A stretch of DNA of 64,000 bases from Sphingobacteriaceae bacterium (GCA_947463785.1 CANHRG010000001.1:1-64000), one strand, 5' to 3'; counted from the first letter of the stretch, positions 1 to 9,387 are shown. Translations and numbers: made by a program. The notes: a model not told the origin generated them from the sequence alone.

Positions 1-2
1 AG

Positions 3-76
3 CGGTCTGGACGGGACTCGAACCCGCGACCCCATGCGTGACAGGCATGTATTCTAACCAGCTGAACTACCAGACC
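3..76 (-). tRNA. tRNA-Asp (GTC)
   Basis: Read on the minus strand, the acceptor arms GGTCTGG and CCAGACC pair fully. The D-arm TAGTTCAGCTGG, the anticodon stem CATGC/GCATG with loop CTGTCAC (anticodon GTC) and the T-arm GGTTCGA are all in place. The discriminator base is G, as expected for tRNA-Asp, and CCA is not encoded. It lies 3 nt downstream of the tRNA-Lys gene and is probably co-transcribed with it. Confidence 0.96.
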
Positions 77-79
77 AAG

Positions 80-152
80 TGATCCCGCTGGGACTCGAAC
101 CCAGGACCCCAACATTAAAAGTGTTATGCTCTACCAGCTGAGCTACGAGATC
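80..152 (-). tRNA. tRNA-Lys (TTT)
   Basis: On the minus strand the acceptor stem is GATCTCG/CGGGATC with one G-T pair and discriminator A. The anticodon stem TAACA/TGTTG encloses loop CTTTTAA, giving anticodon TTT. The T-loop GGTTCGA is canonical. CCA is not encoded. It is the first gene of a two-tRNA transcription unit. Confidence 0.96.
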
Positions 153-196
153 ATCTTTGTTAGAACGAATTCTCTGATTTTTTCAGAAAAGTGAGG

Positions 197-228
197 CAAA
201 TATAGCGTTATAAACTAAAGCCTGCAAA
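197..228 (-). promoter_or_regulatory. Promoter of the tRNA-Lys/tRNA-Asp unit
   Basis: The minus strand carries TTTG (225-228), exactly 20 nt, then TATATTTG (197-204). This matches the Bacteroidota housekeeping consensus TTTG-N19-21-TAnnTTTG. Transcription would begin near 192, about 40 nt before the mature 5' end of tRNA-Lys. It is the best match to the full two-box consensus that I found in the window. Confidence 0.85.
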
Positions 229-242
229 TAATAATCAAAAAA

Positions 243-1316
243 TTAGGCAACCGTGCCCTCTTTCATTTTTTCAGCGTTTTCCGCCAACTGCAAAGCATCA
301 ATCACCTCCTGAATGTTCCCATTCATCACATCCGGCAAATTGTAAATCGTTAAGCCAATACGATGCTCCGTAACACGGCCCTGCGGATAATTATACGTTC
401 TAATTTTCGCCGACCGATCACCCGAGCTCACCATCGTTTTACGCTTGCTCGCCGTCTCCGCATTACGCTTCGCCAGCTCCAGTTCGTAAATACGGCTACG
501 CAAAACCGATAAAGCCTTATCAAAATTCTTCAACTGCGACTTCTCATCCTGGCACTGCGCCACAATACCCGTCGGAATGTGCGTCAAACGAACAGCCGAA
601 TACGTCGTATTCACCGACTGTCCACCCGGACCAGAAGAACAAAACAAATCCTTACGGATATCGTTCATATTAATCTCCACATCAAACTCATCCGCCTCAG
701 GCAACACCACTACCGAAGCTGCCGACGTATGCACCCTACCCTGCGTCTCCGTATCCGGAACACGCTGCACCCGGTGAACGCCACTTTCGTATTTCAACTG
801 CCCGTAAGCATCCTCACCCTGCACCTCAAACACCACCTCCTTATAACCACCAGCCGTACCCTCCGTCACATCCATCACCTGAATTTTCCAACCCTTACGC
901 TCACAAAAACGGCTATACATCCTAAACAAATCACCCGCAAACAAAGCCGCCTCATCACCACCCGTACCACCTCTAATCTCCACAATCGCATTTTTCGCAT
1001 CCTCAGGGTCCTGCGGAATCAACATCACCCTAATTTCCTCCTCCTTCAACTCCTTTTTCACCAGCAACTCATCCAAATCCAACTTCGCCATTTCCCGCAA
1101 CTCCTCATCCTTCTCCGTCGCCAAAATCTGCTTATTCGCCTCAATATTGCTCACCATATTGCGGTAAACCTTATACTCCTCCACAATCCGGGTCAAATCC
1201 TTATACTCCTTATTCAATTGCGCAAAGCGTTTCATATCGCTCATCGCACTCGGCGAACTCAGCTCAGCCTCCACCTCTTCCCACCTAACCTTAATCGCTT
1301 CCAGTTTATCTAACAT
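243..1316 (-). CDS. prfA: Peptide chain release factor 1
   Basis: RF1 recognises UAA/UAG stop codons in the ribosomal A site and triggers peptidyl-tRNA hydrolysis. The 357-residue protein has the usual RF1 length, the GGTGGDEA motif of the N-terminal half and the catalytic GGQ loop ([12 protein letters not shown], about residue 230). The anticodon-like tripeptide region reads [13 protein letters not shown], a PxT form (RF1) rather than the SPF form of RF2. The start is ATG with no clear Shine-Dalgarno sequence. It follows lpxH in the same direction after about 150 nt. Confidence 0.96.
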   Translation of the reverse strand: MLDKLEAIKVRWEEVEAELSSPSAMSDMKRFAQLNKEYKDLTRIVEEYKVYRNMVSNIEANKQILATEKDEELREMAKLDLDELLVKKELKEEEIRVMLIPQDPEDAKNAIVEIRGGTGGDEAALFAGDLFRMYSRFCERKGWKIQVMDVTEGTAGGYKEVVFEVQGEDAYGQLKYESGVHRVQRVPDTETQGRVHTSAASVVVLPEADEFDVEINMNDIRKDLFCSSGPGGQSVNTTYSAVRLTHIPTGIVAQCQDEKSQLKNFDKALSVLRSRIYELELAKRNAETASKRKTMVSSGDRSAKIRTYNYPQGRVTEHRIGLTIYNLPDVMNGNIQEVIDALQLAENAEKMKEGTVA

Positions 1317-1378
1317 ATTATTTATTTAGAAAATCAATTATTCTATTTCAATCAGCAGCCAGCCCCGCTTTTCGCTCC

Positions 1379-1395
1379 TTTGGCCTGCGGCCAAA
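1379..1395. repeat. Hairpin in the lpxH-prfA intergenic region
   Basis: TTTGGCC-TGC-GGCCAAA forms a 7-bp stem with a 3-nt loop, inside a GC-richer patch (about 1357-1435) of an otherwise AT-rich gap. No T-tract follows on the minus strand, so a simple intrinsic terminator is doubtful. The patch resembles dispersed intergenic repeats that I associate with Sphingobacteriales genomes; that link is from memory and unverified. Nothing else is evident in 1317-1468. Confidence 0.45.
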
Positions 1396-1468
1396 CCGCT
1401 GCAATCGGGTTTATTCAGCCCGGCTATTGTATAAAAACGCACAAAAATAAGCTTTTTAGCCCTAAAAA

Positions 1469-2212
1469 TTAAGGATTAATCAAGAGCAGGTCCTCGCCAT
1501 CAAAAACAGCATAACTGCTATAATGCATCCACTCACCCAAGTTCACATAACGCGATTGCTCATTCAAACGAATATCGAGCGGCAAATGCCTATGACCAAA
1601 AACAAAATAATCAAAATGCTGCTCCTGCAACACCCCCTTAGCATAAGCCACCAGCCACTCCTTATCCTCACCCACAAAAGCCTCCTTAGCCTTATTCGCC
1701 AAACGGCTACTTCTCGACCAACCATTCGCCAAACCAATAGCAAAATTAGGATGCAACCTGGCAAACAACCACTGGCACACCCTACTTCTAAAAATCTTTT
1801 TTAAAAGCTTATACTTCGCATCCCCCGGTCCTAAACCATCCCCATGGTGCAAAAAGAAACGCTTCCCATTACGCTCAATAATCAACTCATCCGACACCAC
1901 TTCAACCCCCAATTCCTCTTGGAAATAAGTAAACATCCACATGTCGTGGTTGCCTTTAAATAAAGTCACCCGAATACCCGCATCCGTCAACTCCGCAATC
2001 TTACCCTGCAAACGCACAAAACCCTTAGGCACCACAGCAGCATACTCAAACCAAAAATCGAAAATATCGCCCATCAAATACACCTCAGCCGCATCCTTTT
2101 TAATGCTGTCCAGCCAAGCCACCACCCGGTCCTCACGCTCACGACTCGAAGCATAATCAGGCACACCCAAATGAAAATCAGAAGCGAAATAGATGTTTTT
2201 ACCAATTGGCAT
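1469..2212 (-). CDS. lpxH: UDP-2,3-diacylglucosamine diphosphatase (LpxH family)
   Basis: LpxH cleaves UDP-2,3-diacylglucosamine to lipid X and UMP in lipid A biosynthesis at the inner membrane. This is a calcineurin-like metallophosphoesterase with metal-binding motifs in order: SDFHLG, GDIFDFW, GNHD, LHHGDG and FGHRH. Both histidine clusters are intact. I start at the ATG giving MPIGKN (247 aa) instead of the track's longer ORF, because the extra 11 residues overlie a promoter box whose end is 4 nt from this ATG. LpxH-like proteins in Bacteroidota could alternatively be general phosphoesterases, but the DFHLG and GDIFDFW context fits LpxH. Confidence 0.9.
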   Translation of the reverse strand: MPIGKNIYFASDFHLGVPDYASSREREDRVVAWLDSIKKDAAEVYLMGDIFDFWFEYAAVVPKGFVRLQGKIAELTDAGIRVTLFKGNHDMWMFTYFQEELGVEVVSDELIIERNGKRFFLHHGDGLGPGDAKYKLLKKIFRSRVCQWLFARLHPNFAIGLANGWSRSSRLANKAKEAFVGEDKEWLVAYAKGVLQEQHFDYFVFGHRHLPLDIRLNEQSRYVNLGEWMHYSSYAVFDGEDLLLINP

Positions 2213-2216
2213 AGCC

Positions 2217-2224
2217 CAAAAGTA
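2217..2224 (-). promoter_or_regulatory. Promoter -7 box of lpxH (leaderless)
   Basis: TACTTTTG on the minus strand matches TAnnTTTG and ends 4 nt before the lpxH ATG. The start of transcription should coincide with, or fall within 1-2 nt of, the start codon, so the mRNA is predicted to be leaderless. Confidence 0.7.
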
Positions 2225-2303
2225 CATAAAAATAATTTTGGCCACGCTTTATGGCGCCGGGCAGACAAAACGGCGGGCCGGGAGTCTGGCCTGTGGGAAG
2301 AAG

Positions 2304-2372
2304 CTTCGTTTTGTCTTGATTTTTTTTGTTTCCTTTTTGATCAAGCAAAAAGGAAAAATAAACAAAACGAAG
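2304..2372. repeat. Nested inverted-repeat element upstream of the S9 peptidase
   Basis: An outer pair, CTTCGTTTTGT (2304-2314) and ACAAAACGAAG (2362-2372), is perfectly complementary. An inner pair, TTTCCTTTTTG (2329-2339) and CAAAAAGGAAA (2346-2356), is also perfect and encloses ATCAAG. CTTGAT (2315-2320) is complementary to that loop, offering an alternative fold. A GC-rich patch (about 2245-2300) precedes it. Spurious ORFs run through it, as is common for dispersed repeats in this phylum. It could act as a hairpin in the leader of the peptidase gene or be a mobile repeat remnant. Confidence 0.6.
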
Positions 2373-2408
2373 AAATCAGTATTTTTAGTCCTCATCAAAA
2401 TCAACATC

Positions 2409-4538
2409 ATGAAAAAAATAGCGGCTTTCTCCTTACTTATCCTAGGCAGCACTTGGGCCCTAGCACAACACAGTTCCCCAATGACAGATAAAATTACCTA
2501 CCCTAAGACCAAAAAAGGCGATGTAGCAGATACCTACTTCGGCACCAAAGTAGCCGACCCCTACCGTTGGCTCGAAGACGATCGCTCGGCCGAAACAAAA
2601 GCCTGGGTAGAAGCACAAAACAAAGTCACCCAGAATTACCTCAATAAAATTCCATTTAAAAAAGACATCCAGAACAAACTCACCCAACTCTGGAACTACG
2701 AAAAATTTTCGGCCCCGTTTAAAGAAGGCAGCTATACCTATTTCTATAAAAACGATGGCTTGCAGAACCAGTCAGTGTTGTACCGCCAGCAAGAAAACGG
2801 AACACCAGAAATCTTCCTCGACCCCAATAAATTCTCTAAAGATGCCACCACCTCACTGGCCGGCATAGAATTTACCAAAGACGGCAGCCTGGCAGCCTAT
2901 CAACTATCCGAAGGCGGTTCCGACTGGCGCAAAGTAGTAGTGCTACAAACTGCCGATAAAAAACTAGTAGGCGATACACTGATCGATGTCAAATTCTCAG
3001 GCCTGGCCTGGAAAGGCAACGAAGGCTTCTTTTACAGCAGCTACGATAAACCCAAAGAAGGCAGCGCCCTCTCAGGCCTAACCCAATACCACAAATTGTA
3101 TTACCACAAACTCGGCACCAAACAAAGTGAAGATCAACTCATTTTTGGCGGAGCCGAAACTCCACGCCGATACATTGGTGCCTACCTCACCGAAGATCAA
3201 CGCTACCTCATCATTTCGGCTGCGAACTCAACCACCGGAAATGAACTATACATCAAAGATCTGAGCGCAGCAAACTCCCCAATCATTACGGTAGTGGCTG
3301 ATATGAATCAAGAACACTCGGTTATTGATCACCTAAACGGAAAGCTATACATCTACACCAATTTAAAAGCACCAAATTACCGAGTGGTAAGCGTAGACGC
3401 GACCAATCCCAAACCAGAAAACTGGAAAGACCTCATACCGGAAACCGAAAATGTGATGAACGCAAACACAGCAGGAGGCAAAATTTTTGCCAGCTACCTC
3501 AAAGATGCAACTTCCATGGTGCAGCAATTTGATATGGAGGGCAAGCTTGAGCGAACCATTGAACTACCCGGCGTAGGTTCTGCATCGGGTTTTGGCGGAA
3601 AAAATACCGATAAAGAAATTTACTACAGCTTTACTTCCTACATCTACCCTTCAACCACCTTCAAGTACGATATTGCTAGTGGTAAATCTACACTTTATAA
3701 AAAGTCGGGCGTACAGTTCGATCCAGAAAAGTTTGAATCCAAACAAGTATTCTATACCTCCAAAGACGGAACCAAAGTGCCCATGATCATTACCTACAAA
3801 AAAGGTACGGTACTAAATGGTAAAAATCCTACCCTGTTGTATGGCTACGGAGGCTTTAGCGTAAGCTTAACCCCAAGCTTCAGTACCTCAAACATCATTT
3901 TGTTAGAACAAGGCGGAATTTATGCCGTGCCTAACCTGCGTGGTGGCGGCGAATACGGTGAGAAATGGCACCTGGCCGGCACCAAAATGAACAAGCAAAA
4001 TGTATTCGACGACTTCATTTCGGCAGCAGAATACTTAATTGCTAATAAGTATACGTCTAAAGACTACCTGGCTGTTTCAGGTGGCTCAAACGGAGGATTA
4101 TTGGTCGGTGCGGTCATGACACAGCGTCCGGATTTGTTTAAAGTTGCATTCCCTGCAGTAGGTGTAATGGACATGCTGCGTTACAATAAATTTACCGCTG
4201 GTGCGGGATGGGCCTACGATTACGGCACCGCCGAAGATTCTAAAGAAATGTTCGAATACTTGAAAAATTACTCACCGGTACATGCTTTGAAACCAGGCAC
4301 CAAATACCCGGCAACCTTAGTAACCACCGCCGATCACGATGACCGCGTAGTACCTGCACACTCGTTTAAGTTTGCAGCAACCTTGCAAGAAAACCTGGCA
4401 GGCAATGCCCCGGGCTTGATTCGTATTGAAACCAATGCCGGTCACGGAGCGGGTAAACCAACGTCTAAAATCATTGAAGAAGCCGCCGACAAATGGGCCT
4501 TCATGTTGTACAACATGGGCCTCACCTGGAAGAAATAA
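2409..4538 (+). CDS. Prolyl oligopeptidase family serine peptidase (S9A), secreted
   Basis: This enzyme cleaves short peptides after proline. I chose the ATG at 2409 because it begins a clean signal peptide ([20 protein letters not shown]) after which the mature protein follows; the track's 72 upstream residues come from the repeat element. The protein is 709 aa, typical for the family. A seven-bladed propeller spans roughly residues 90-430, followed by an alpha/beta hydrolase domain with nucleophile motif GGSNGG, the Asp of DHDDRV and the His of NAGHGAG. The signal peptide implies the periplasm or outside. It ends at a bidirectional terminator. Confidence 0.93.
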   Translation: MKKIAAFSLLILGSTWALAQHSSPMTDKITYPKTKKGDVADTYFGTKVADPYRWLEDDRSAETKAWVEAQNKVTQNYLNKIPFKKDIQNKLTQLWNYEKFSAPFKEGSYTYFYKNDGLQNQSVLYRQQENGTPEIFLDPNKFSKDATTSLAGIEFTKDGSLAAYQLSEGGSDWRKVVVLQTADKKLVGDTLIDVKFSGLAWKGNEGFFYSSYDKPKEGSALSGLTQYHKLYYHKLGTKQSEDQLIFGGAETPRRYIGAYLTEDQRYLIISAANSTTGNELYIKDLSAANSPIITVVADMNQEHSVIDHLNGKLYIYTNLKAPNYRVVSVDATNPKPENWKDLIPETENVMNANTAGGKIFASYLKDATSMVQQFDMEGKLERTIELPGVGSASGFGGKNTDKEIYYSFTSYIYPSTTFKYDIASGKSTLYKKSGVQFDPEKFESKQVFYTSKDGTKVPMIITYKKGTVLNGKNPTLLYGYGGFSVSLTPSFSTSNIILLEQGGIYAVPNLRGGGEYGEKWHLAGTKMNKQNVFDDFISAAEYLIANKYTSKDYLAVSGGSNGGLLVGAVMTQRPDLFKVAFPAVGVMDMLRYNKFTAGAGWAYDYGTAEDSKEMFEYLKNYSPVHALKPGTKYPATLVTTADHDDRVVPAHSFKFAATLQENLAGNAPGLIRIETNAGHGAGKPTSKIIEEAADKWAFMLYNMGLTWKK

Positions 4539-4540
4539 GT

Positions 4541-4578
4541 TAAACAAAAAAGCCCCGAAATCGGGGCTTTTTTGTTTA
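4541..4578. terminator. Bidirectional intrinsic terminator
   Basis: An 18-bp perfect palindrome: an A-rich arm, AGCCCCGA, a 2-nt centre, then TCGGGGCT and a T-rich arm. It serves both the S9 peptidase (plus) and polA (minus). The polA stop codon lies inside the right arm. Confidence 0.93.
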
Positions 4579-7410
4579 GTGTGCTTCCAGCCAATTAAGC
4601 CCTTGGCCAATCTCCACCTCAATAGGAACAGCAACCGGCATGGCGTGCTTCATGCGCTCAGCGATAATGGTTTTCATCGCTTCGATCTCTGCCAAAGGCA
4701 CATCAAACACCAATTCGTCATGCACTTGCATGGTCATGCGTGAAGCCAATTTTTGATCAATAATATCCTGATGAATTTTGATCATAGCCAGCTTGATCAT
4801 ATCGGCTGCCGAACCCTGAATGGGAGCATTGATCGCATTTCGCTCGGCAAAACCACGAATCGTTGCATTTTGCGAATTAATATCTCTTAAATACCTTCTG
4901 CGGCCCATGATCGTTTCCACATAGCCTTTCTCACGGGCAGAAATCATGGTATTTTGCATGTATTGCTTAATACCCGGATACTGATTGAAATAACTCTCAA
5001 TAATTTCGGCAGCCTCTTTCCGCGGAATCCCCAAGTTTTGCGATAAGCCAAAAGCCGACTGTCCGTAAATGATACCAAAGTTTACCGCCTTGGCATTGCG
5101 ACGTTGCGTAGAAGTCACCTCAGCCAAAGGCAAGCCATAAACCTTGGCAGCCGTAGCCGTGTGGATATCTAGGCCTTGGGCAAAGGCCTCCAGCATATTC
5201 TTGTCCTGACTGATCTCTGCAATTAAACGCAATTCGATCTGCGAATAATCGGCAGACAAGATCACGTGGTTTTCATCTCTCGGGATGAAAGCCTTACGCA
5301 CCTCCCGTCCACGTTCAGTACGGATAGGAATATTCTGCAAATTCGGATTGTTCGAACTCAAACGACCCGTAGCAGCTACCGCTTGGTTATAGGATGTATG
5401 AATTCTACCCGTCTTTGGATTAATTAATTGTGGCAGAGCATCCACGTAAGTCGATTTCAATTTCTGTAACTGACGGAAATCCAGAATATCCTGCACAATA
5501 TCACTCTTGTGGGACAGAGCCAACAACACATCTTCACCGGTTTGGTATTGGCCGGTCTTGGTCTTTTTAGCTTTAGGGTCTAATTGTAATTTATCAAACA
5601 ACACTTCGCCCAATTGCTTTGGCGAAGCAATATTAAAACGTACGCCCGCTTTTTCATAAATGCTGGTTTCCAGCTGGGCAACATCTTTCTCTAACTGTTT
5701 AGAAAAATCTTCCAAAGTCTGGCGATCTACTTTTACGCCTTCACGCTCCATATCAGCCAGCACATAAATCAGCGGATTTTCAATTTCCTTCAACAATTTA
5801 TCGCCATTAACCGGGGCCAGCATTGGCTCAAAGGCATGCTTCAGCTGCAAGGTAATATCGGCATCCTCGGCAGCGTATTCCTTAATTTTTTCGAGTTCCA
5901 CATCACGCATGCTGCCCTGGTTTTTGCCTTTGGCACCAATTAAACTCGTAATTGAAACTGGCGAATAACCCAAATAATTTTCGGCTAAAATATCCATACT
6001 GTGGCGGCTATCCGGATCGAGGATATAATGCGCCAGCATAGTATCAAACAACGTACCTTTTATGCTTACCCCGTACCACTTCAATACCAAAATATCGTAT
6101 TTAATGTTCTGCCCGATCTTGGCAATCGATGAATTCTCCAAAACCGCTTTGAATTCATTCACCACCTGCTGGCACTCCTGCTGATTGGCCGAAACCGGCA
6201 CATACCAGGCTTCGCCAGGTTTGATGGCAAAAGATAAACCAACCAATTCGCAATTATTGGCATCAGTTCCGGTGGTTTCGGTATCAAAACAAATTTCTTT
6301 TTGCTGATTCAATAAAGCGATAAGAGCAGCTCTTTTTTCGGCCGTATCCGCCAAGTGGTACGTATGCGGGGTATTCTCAATATTTTTTGCAGCCACCGGA
6401 GCAGGTGAATCAAATTCATCGAGGTGCAACTGCTTGGCAATTACTTTTTCGGCATCTATCGGGTTACCAAACAAATCGGTCTGCCCCGCATGATGTACCG
6501 GAGCTGCTGCAGTAGCCGGTCGTGATTCGGTAACGCTAAAATCTTCTCCAAAAACCCGACGGCCAAGCGTGCGGAATTCCAGTTCGGCAAAAAGCGGTTC
6601 CAATATGCTGCGATCTGGCTGCTCTACCAAGAGAGATACCGGATCTAAAGCCACCGGTGCATCCAAAATAATAGTGGCTAGCTTTTTAGATAGCAAACCC
6701 TGCTCCGCAAAATTCTCTACATTCTCTTTTAACTTCCCCTTCAGTTCGTGGCTATTGGCAATGATGTTTTCCATAGAACCGTATTGCTTGATGAGCGCCT
6801 TGGCCGTTTTTTCACCCACACCCGGAATTCCCGGAATATTATCCACCGCATCGCCCCATAAACCCAAAATATCAATAACCTGTTCTACTCGTTCCACTTC
6901 CCATTTCTCACAAACCTCCTTCACGCCCAAAATTTCCACATCATTACCCATACGAGCCGGTTTATAAATGAAAATATTTTCTGAAACTAGCTGTGCAAAA
7001 TCTTTATCCGGAGTCATGCAGAAAACGGTAAAACCTTCCATTTCTGCTTTCTTGGCCAGGGTGCCAATAATATCGTCGGCCTCATAACCATCTGAAGTGA
7101 TTACCGGAATATTAAAACCTTCAATCAAACGGATAATGTATGGAATGGCTTTCGCCAGATCTTCGGGCATGGCTTCGCGGTGGGCTTTGTAGGCCTCAAA
7201 CTCCACATGCCTTTCGGTAGGTGCCGAAGTATCAAACACCACGGCCATATGCGTTGGTTTTTCTTTTTTGAGTACCTCCAAAAGTGTATTGGTAAAACCC
7301 ATTACCGCCGAAGTATTTAAACCCGAAGCGGTAAAACGGGGGTTTTTACTCAATGCAAAATGCGCCCGGTAAATGAGGGCGAAGGCATCTAAAAGAAACA
7401 ATTTTTTCAT
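4576..7410 (-). CDS. polA: DNA polymerase I
   Basis: Pol I fills gaps in excision repair and removes RNA primers during replication. The start at MKKLFLLDAFALIYRAHF (944 aa) is chosen over the track's 12-residue extension because a promoter box and a hairpin occupy that upstream stretch. Domains: 5'-3' exonuclease (about 1-300, with the GVGEKTA helix-hairpin-helix), 3'-5' exonuclease (about 350-540) that keeps the DTETTG acidic motif and so appears proofreading-competent, and polymerase (about 560-944) with DYSQIELR, the O-helix RRNAKAVNFGIIYG, and HDE. It lies downstream of a 3-methyladenine glycosylase gene. Confidence 0.97.
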   Translation of the reverse strand: MKKLFLLDAFALIYRAHFALSKNPRFTASGLNTSAVMGFTNTLLEVLKKEKPTHMAVVFDTSAPTERHVEFEAYKAHREAMPEDLAKAIPYIIRLIEGFNIPVITSDGYEADDIIGTLAKKAEMEGFTVFCMTPDKDFAQLVSENIFIYKPARMGNDVEILGVKEVCEKWEVERVEQVIDILGLWGDAVDNIPGIPGVGEKTAKALIKQYGSMENIIANSHELKGKLKENVENFAEQGLLSKKLATIILDAPVALDPVSLLVEQPDRSILEPLFAELEFRTLGRRVFGEDFSVTESRPATAAAPVHHAGQTDLFGNPIDAEKVIAKQLHLDEFDSPAPVAAKNIENTPHTYHLADTAEKRAALIALLNQQKEICFDTETTGTDANNCELVGLSFAIKPGEAWYVPVSANQQECQQVVNEFKAVLENSSIAKIGQNIKYDILVLKWYGVSIKGTLFDTMLAHYILDPDSRHSMDILAENYLGYSPVSITSLIGAKGKNQGSMRDVELEKIKEYAAEDADITLQLKHAFEPMLAPVNGDKLLKEIENPLIYVLADMEREGVKVDRQTLEDFSKQLEKDVAQLETSIYEKAGVRFNIASPKQLGEVLFDKLQLDPKAKKTKTGQYQTGEDVLLALSHKSDIVQDILDFRQLQKLKSTYVDALPQLINPKTGRIHTSYNQAVAATGRLSSNNPNLQNIPIRTERGREVRKAFIPRDENHVILSADYSQIELRLIAEISQDKNMLEAFAQGLDIHTATAAKVYGLPLAEVTSTQRRNAKAVNFGIIYGQSAFGLSQNLGIPRKEAAEIIESYFNQYPGIKQYMQNTMISAREKGYVETIMGRRRYLRDINSQNATIRGFAERNAINAPIQGSAADMIKLAMIKIHQDIIDQKLASRMTMQVHDELVFDVPLAEIEAMKTIIAERMKHAMPVAVPIEVEIGQGLNWLEAH

Positions 7411-7422
7411 GTATACAGCTTT

Positions 7423-7451
7423 CGCTGGATAGGACCAGCGTTTCAAATTTA
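7423..7451 (-). promoter_or_regulatory. polA promoter box with 5'-terminal hairpin
   Basis: Minus-strand TAAATTTG (7444-7451) fits TAnnTTTG. Three bases later a hairpin CGCTGG-TCCTAT-CCAGCG (7423-7440) begins, so the predicted mRNA would start at or just before the stem. The ATG follows 12 nt after the stem. This gives polA its own promoter downstream of tag. Confidence 0.6.
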
Positions 7452-7467
7452 AGTAAACAGCTCGTAT

Positions 7468-8043
7468 TTATTGCCGGCAAATACAGTCGACTAAGTGATC
7501 GTTTACCATACCCGTAGCCTGCATATGGGCATAGCAGATGGTGGTGCCAAAAAACTTTATGCCACGTTTCTTCAGGTCTTTGGCAATTTGATCAGATAAT
7601 TCGGTTCTAGCAGGTACCTCTTTCAAAGACTTCCACTTATTCACGATTGGTTTTTTATTGGGAAGATACCCCCAAATAAAATCGGAAAAACTGCCAAATT
7701 CTTTTTGGAGTTCCAAGAAAATCTGAGCATTGCGAATAGTTGCAGTAATTTTTAAGCGGTTGCGGATAATACCCGAATCCTGCATCAATCGTTCTACATC
7801 TGCATCGGTAAACAAAGCCACTTTGGCCGGATCGAAATCGGCAAAGGCCTTACGGTACCCCTCCCGCCTACGTAAAATGGTGATCCAGCTAAGCCCGGCC
7901 TGTGCCCCTTCGAGTATCAAAAACTCAAACAGCAAGCGGTCGTCATAAACCGGTTTTCCCCATTCTTCATCGTGGTATTTTACATAGAGTGGGTCAGTGC
8001 CACACCAGCCGCATCTGAGTTTGGAGTCTGTAGTCTTAGGCAT
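7468..8043 (-). CDS. tag: DNA-3-methyladenine glycosylase I
   Basis: Tag excises 3-methyladenine from alkylated DNA. The protein shows the family signatures RCGWCG near the N-terminus, YHDEEWG, the EGAQAGLSW helix-hairpin region and the C-terminal YAHMQATGMVNDH with zinc-binding histidine and cysteine residues. I place the start at the ATG of MPKTTD (191 aa), giving an 8-nt overlap with the stop of the upstream gene; a start five codons earlier is possible. Neighbours (ATL upstream, polA downstream) fit base-excision repair of alkylation damage. Confidence 0.93.
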   Translation of the reverse strand: MPKTTDSKLRCGWCGTDPLYVKYHDEEWGKPVYDDRLLFEFLILEGAQAGLSWITILRRREGYRKAFADFDPAKVALFTDADVERLMQDSGIIRNRLKITATIRNAQIFLELQKEFGSFSDFIWGYLPNKKPIVNKWKSLKEVPARTELSDQIAKDLKKRGIKFFGTTICYAHMQATGMVNDHLVDCICRQ

Positions 8044-8383
8044 TCGCGTTGAGTTCATCCCAATACTCCACGGCTCTCCGATAATGAGGAATCACGATAG
8101 AGCCTCCCACTAGGTTGGCTATCATGAAGATCTCGTTCATTTCGTCGTGATTGACGCCTGCCTCATGGCATTTACCCAAGTGATAACGGATGCAATCGTC
8201 GCAACGCAACACCATCGATGCTACCAAACCCAGCATTTCCTTGGTTTTTACATCGAGAGCACCATCGGCATAGGTGGTGGTATCTAAAGCGAAAAATCGC
8301 TTGATATTGGTATTGGCCGATTCCATGATCCGGTCGTTCATCCGGGTACGGTAAGCATTAAAATCGTCTACTAATTTTCCCAT
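8036..8383 (-). CDS. Carboxymuconolactone decarboxylase / AhpD-like protein
   Basis: A 115-residue all-alpha protein of the CMD superfamily. The redox motif CDDC followed by histidine (LRCDDCIRYHLGKCHEAG, about residues 59-76) matches the AhpD-type CxxC...H active site, which points to a thiol-dependent peroxidase or redox role rather than lactone decarboxylation. The physiological substrate cannot be told from sequence. It sits 3 nt from the ATL gene and overlaps tag, so it belongs to a repair-gene operon. Confidence 0.85.
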   Translation of the reverse strand: MGKLVDDFNAYRTRMNDRIMESANTNIKRFFALDTTTYADGALDVKTKEMLGLVASMVLRCDDCIRYHLGKCHEAGVNHDEMNEIFMIANLVGGSIVIPHYRRAVEYWDELNANA

Positions 8384-8386
8384 AAT

Positions 8387-8722
8387 TTATAAAGTAAGTT
8401 CGGTGTTTGGATCCCAAAATACCGTTTTAAAATCCTGTACTTGATCGTCTTTTACGTGTATTCCTTCTTTTTCGAGTGCATCCTGCATCGCGGTAGCTGA
8501 AGCAAAATGGTGTTTACCGGTAAGCAAACCCTGGCGGTTAACCACCCGGTGTGCCGGCACCGGCGGCTGCACCGTGTGCGACCCATTCATGGCGTAACCC
8601 ACCATGCGTGATGAGCCCCGGGTGCCCAAATACTGGGCAATGGCCCCGTAAGAGGTTACCCTGCCTTTGGGAATGAGGCGAACTACCTGATACACCTGCT
8701 CGAAAAAATCGGCTCTGTCCAT
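8387..8722 (-). CDS. Alkyltransferase-like protein (MGMT family without catalytic Cys)
   Basis: The protein matches the DNA-binding domain of O6-alkylguanine-DNA alkyltransferase: KGRVTSYGAIA, RGSSRMVGYAM (arginine finger and helix) and the active-site region. The usual PCHRV motif reads PAHRVV, with Ala at residue 57 confirmed by the GCA codon. It therefore cannot transfer alkyl groups to itself and should act as an ATL lesion sensor feeding other repair routes. The ATG at 8722 overlaps the trmB stop (TGATG); the track start one codon earlier is a TTG. Confidence 0.88.
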   Translation of the reverse strand: MDRADFFEQVYQVVRLIPKGRVTSYGAIAQYLGTRGSSRMVGYAMNGSHTVQPPVPAHRVVNRQGLLTGKHHFASATAMQDALEKEGIHVKDDQVQDFKTVFWDPNTELTL

Positions 8723-9369
8723 CAAAAACTAAATTTAAGATAATTGATGTTCTTTTCGTGGGCCAGGTATTTTTTTTCGTAATAAGTTTTAATGGAAAGC
8801 ACTTCGTCTACCAGATCCGAGTGGTACAAATCTTCGGTACGGGCAACTAATTTTAGGGATAATTCCTCAATTTTTTCGAGCGTGTAGGCATGTAGGCCGT
8901 CGTTATCTGTTTTTAGATGAATAAAGCCTCCGGGCATCAAAATCTGTTTGTACTTTTCTAAAAATCGCGGAGAAGTCAGTCGTTTTTTCTCCCGGCTGAT
9001 TTGCGGTTGCGGATCGGGGAAAGTGATCCAGATTTCATCTACTTCTTCCTCGCCAAAATAGTCCAGAATGTTTTCTATTTGGATCCGCAAAAACGCCACA
9101 TTTGGAATCTGATCTTCCAGAGCGGTTTTAGCACCACGCCAAATGCGGTTACCTTTATAATCTAGGCCAATAAAATTAGTAGCCGGAAACAAGCGGGCCA
9201 GGTTCACGGTATATTCACCTTTACCGCAAGCCAGTTCCAAAATAAGCGGCTGATCGTTTTTAAATTGTTTGGCACTCCAGCCCCCCTTAAAAGGCTTGCC
9301 TTCGTCTAATTGCAATACGTTTTCAAACGTTTCTATTTCCGCAAATCGGCGTAATTTATCTTTACCCAT
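8722..9369 (-). CDS. trmB: tRNA (guanine-N7-)-methyltransferase
   Basis: TrmB methylates G46 of tRNA using S-adenosylmethionine. The 215-residue protein shows the SAM-binding motif [11 protein letters not shown], the family motif WITFPDPQP and the TDN motif near the C-terminal part. It is the first gene of a minus-strand run (trmB, ATL, CMD, tag) with overlaps or very short gaps, suggesting one transcript from the promoter at 9388-9395. Confidence 0.94.
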   Translation of the reverse strand: MGKDKLRRFAEIETFENVLQLDEGKPFKGGWSAKQFKNDQPLILELACGKGEYTVNLARLFPATNFIGLDYKGNRIWRGAKTALEDQIPNVAFLRIQIENILDYFGEEEVDEIWITFPDPQPQISREKKRLTSPRFLEKYKQILMPGGFIHLKTDNDGLHAYTLEKIEELSLKLVARTEDLYHSDLVDEVLSIKTYYEKKYLAHEKNINYLKFSF

Positions 9370-9387
9370 CAGTTCAGTTTAGGGCTA

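Noticed and set aside
577-777. Short plus-strand ORFs within prfA, polA, carB, infB and others
   Set aside because: All lie opposite or inside well-supported genes and show no independent motifs.
579-1313. Long plus-strand ORF opposite prfA
   Set aside because: Shadow of prfA; His/Leu/Arg-rich translation without any family motif.
2193-2408. N-terminal 72-residue extension of the S9 peptidase ORF and the ORF at 2171-2491
   Set aside because: They run through the repeat element; a clean signal peptide begins at 2409.
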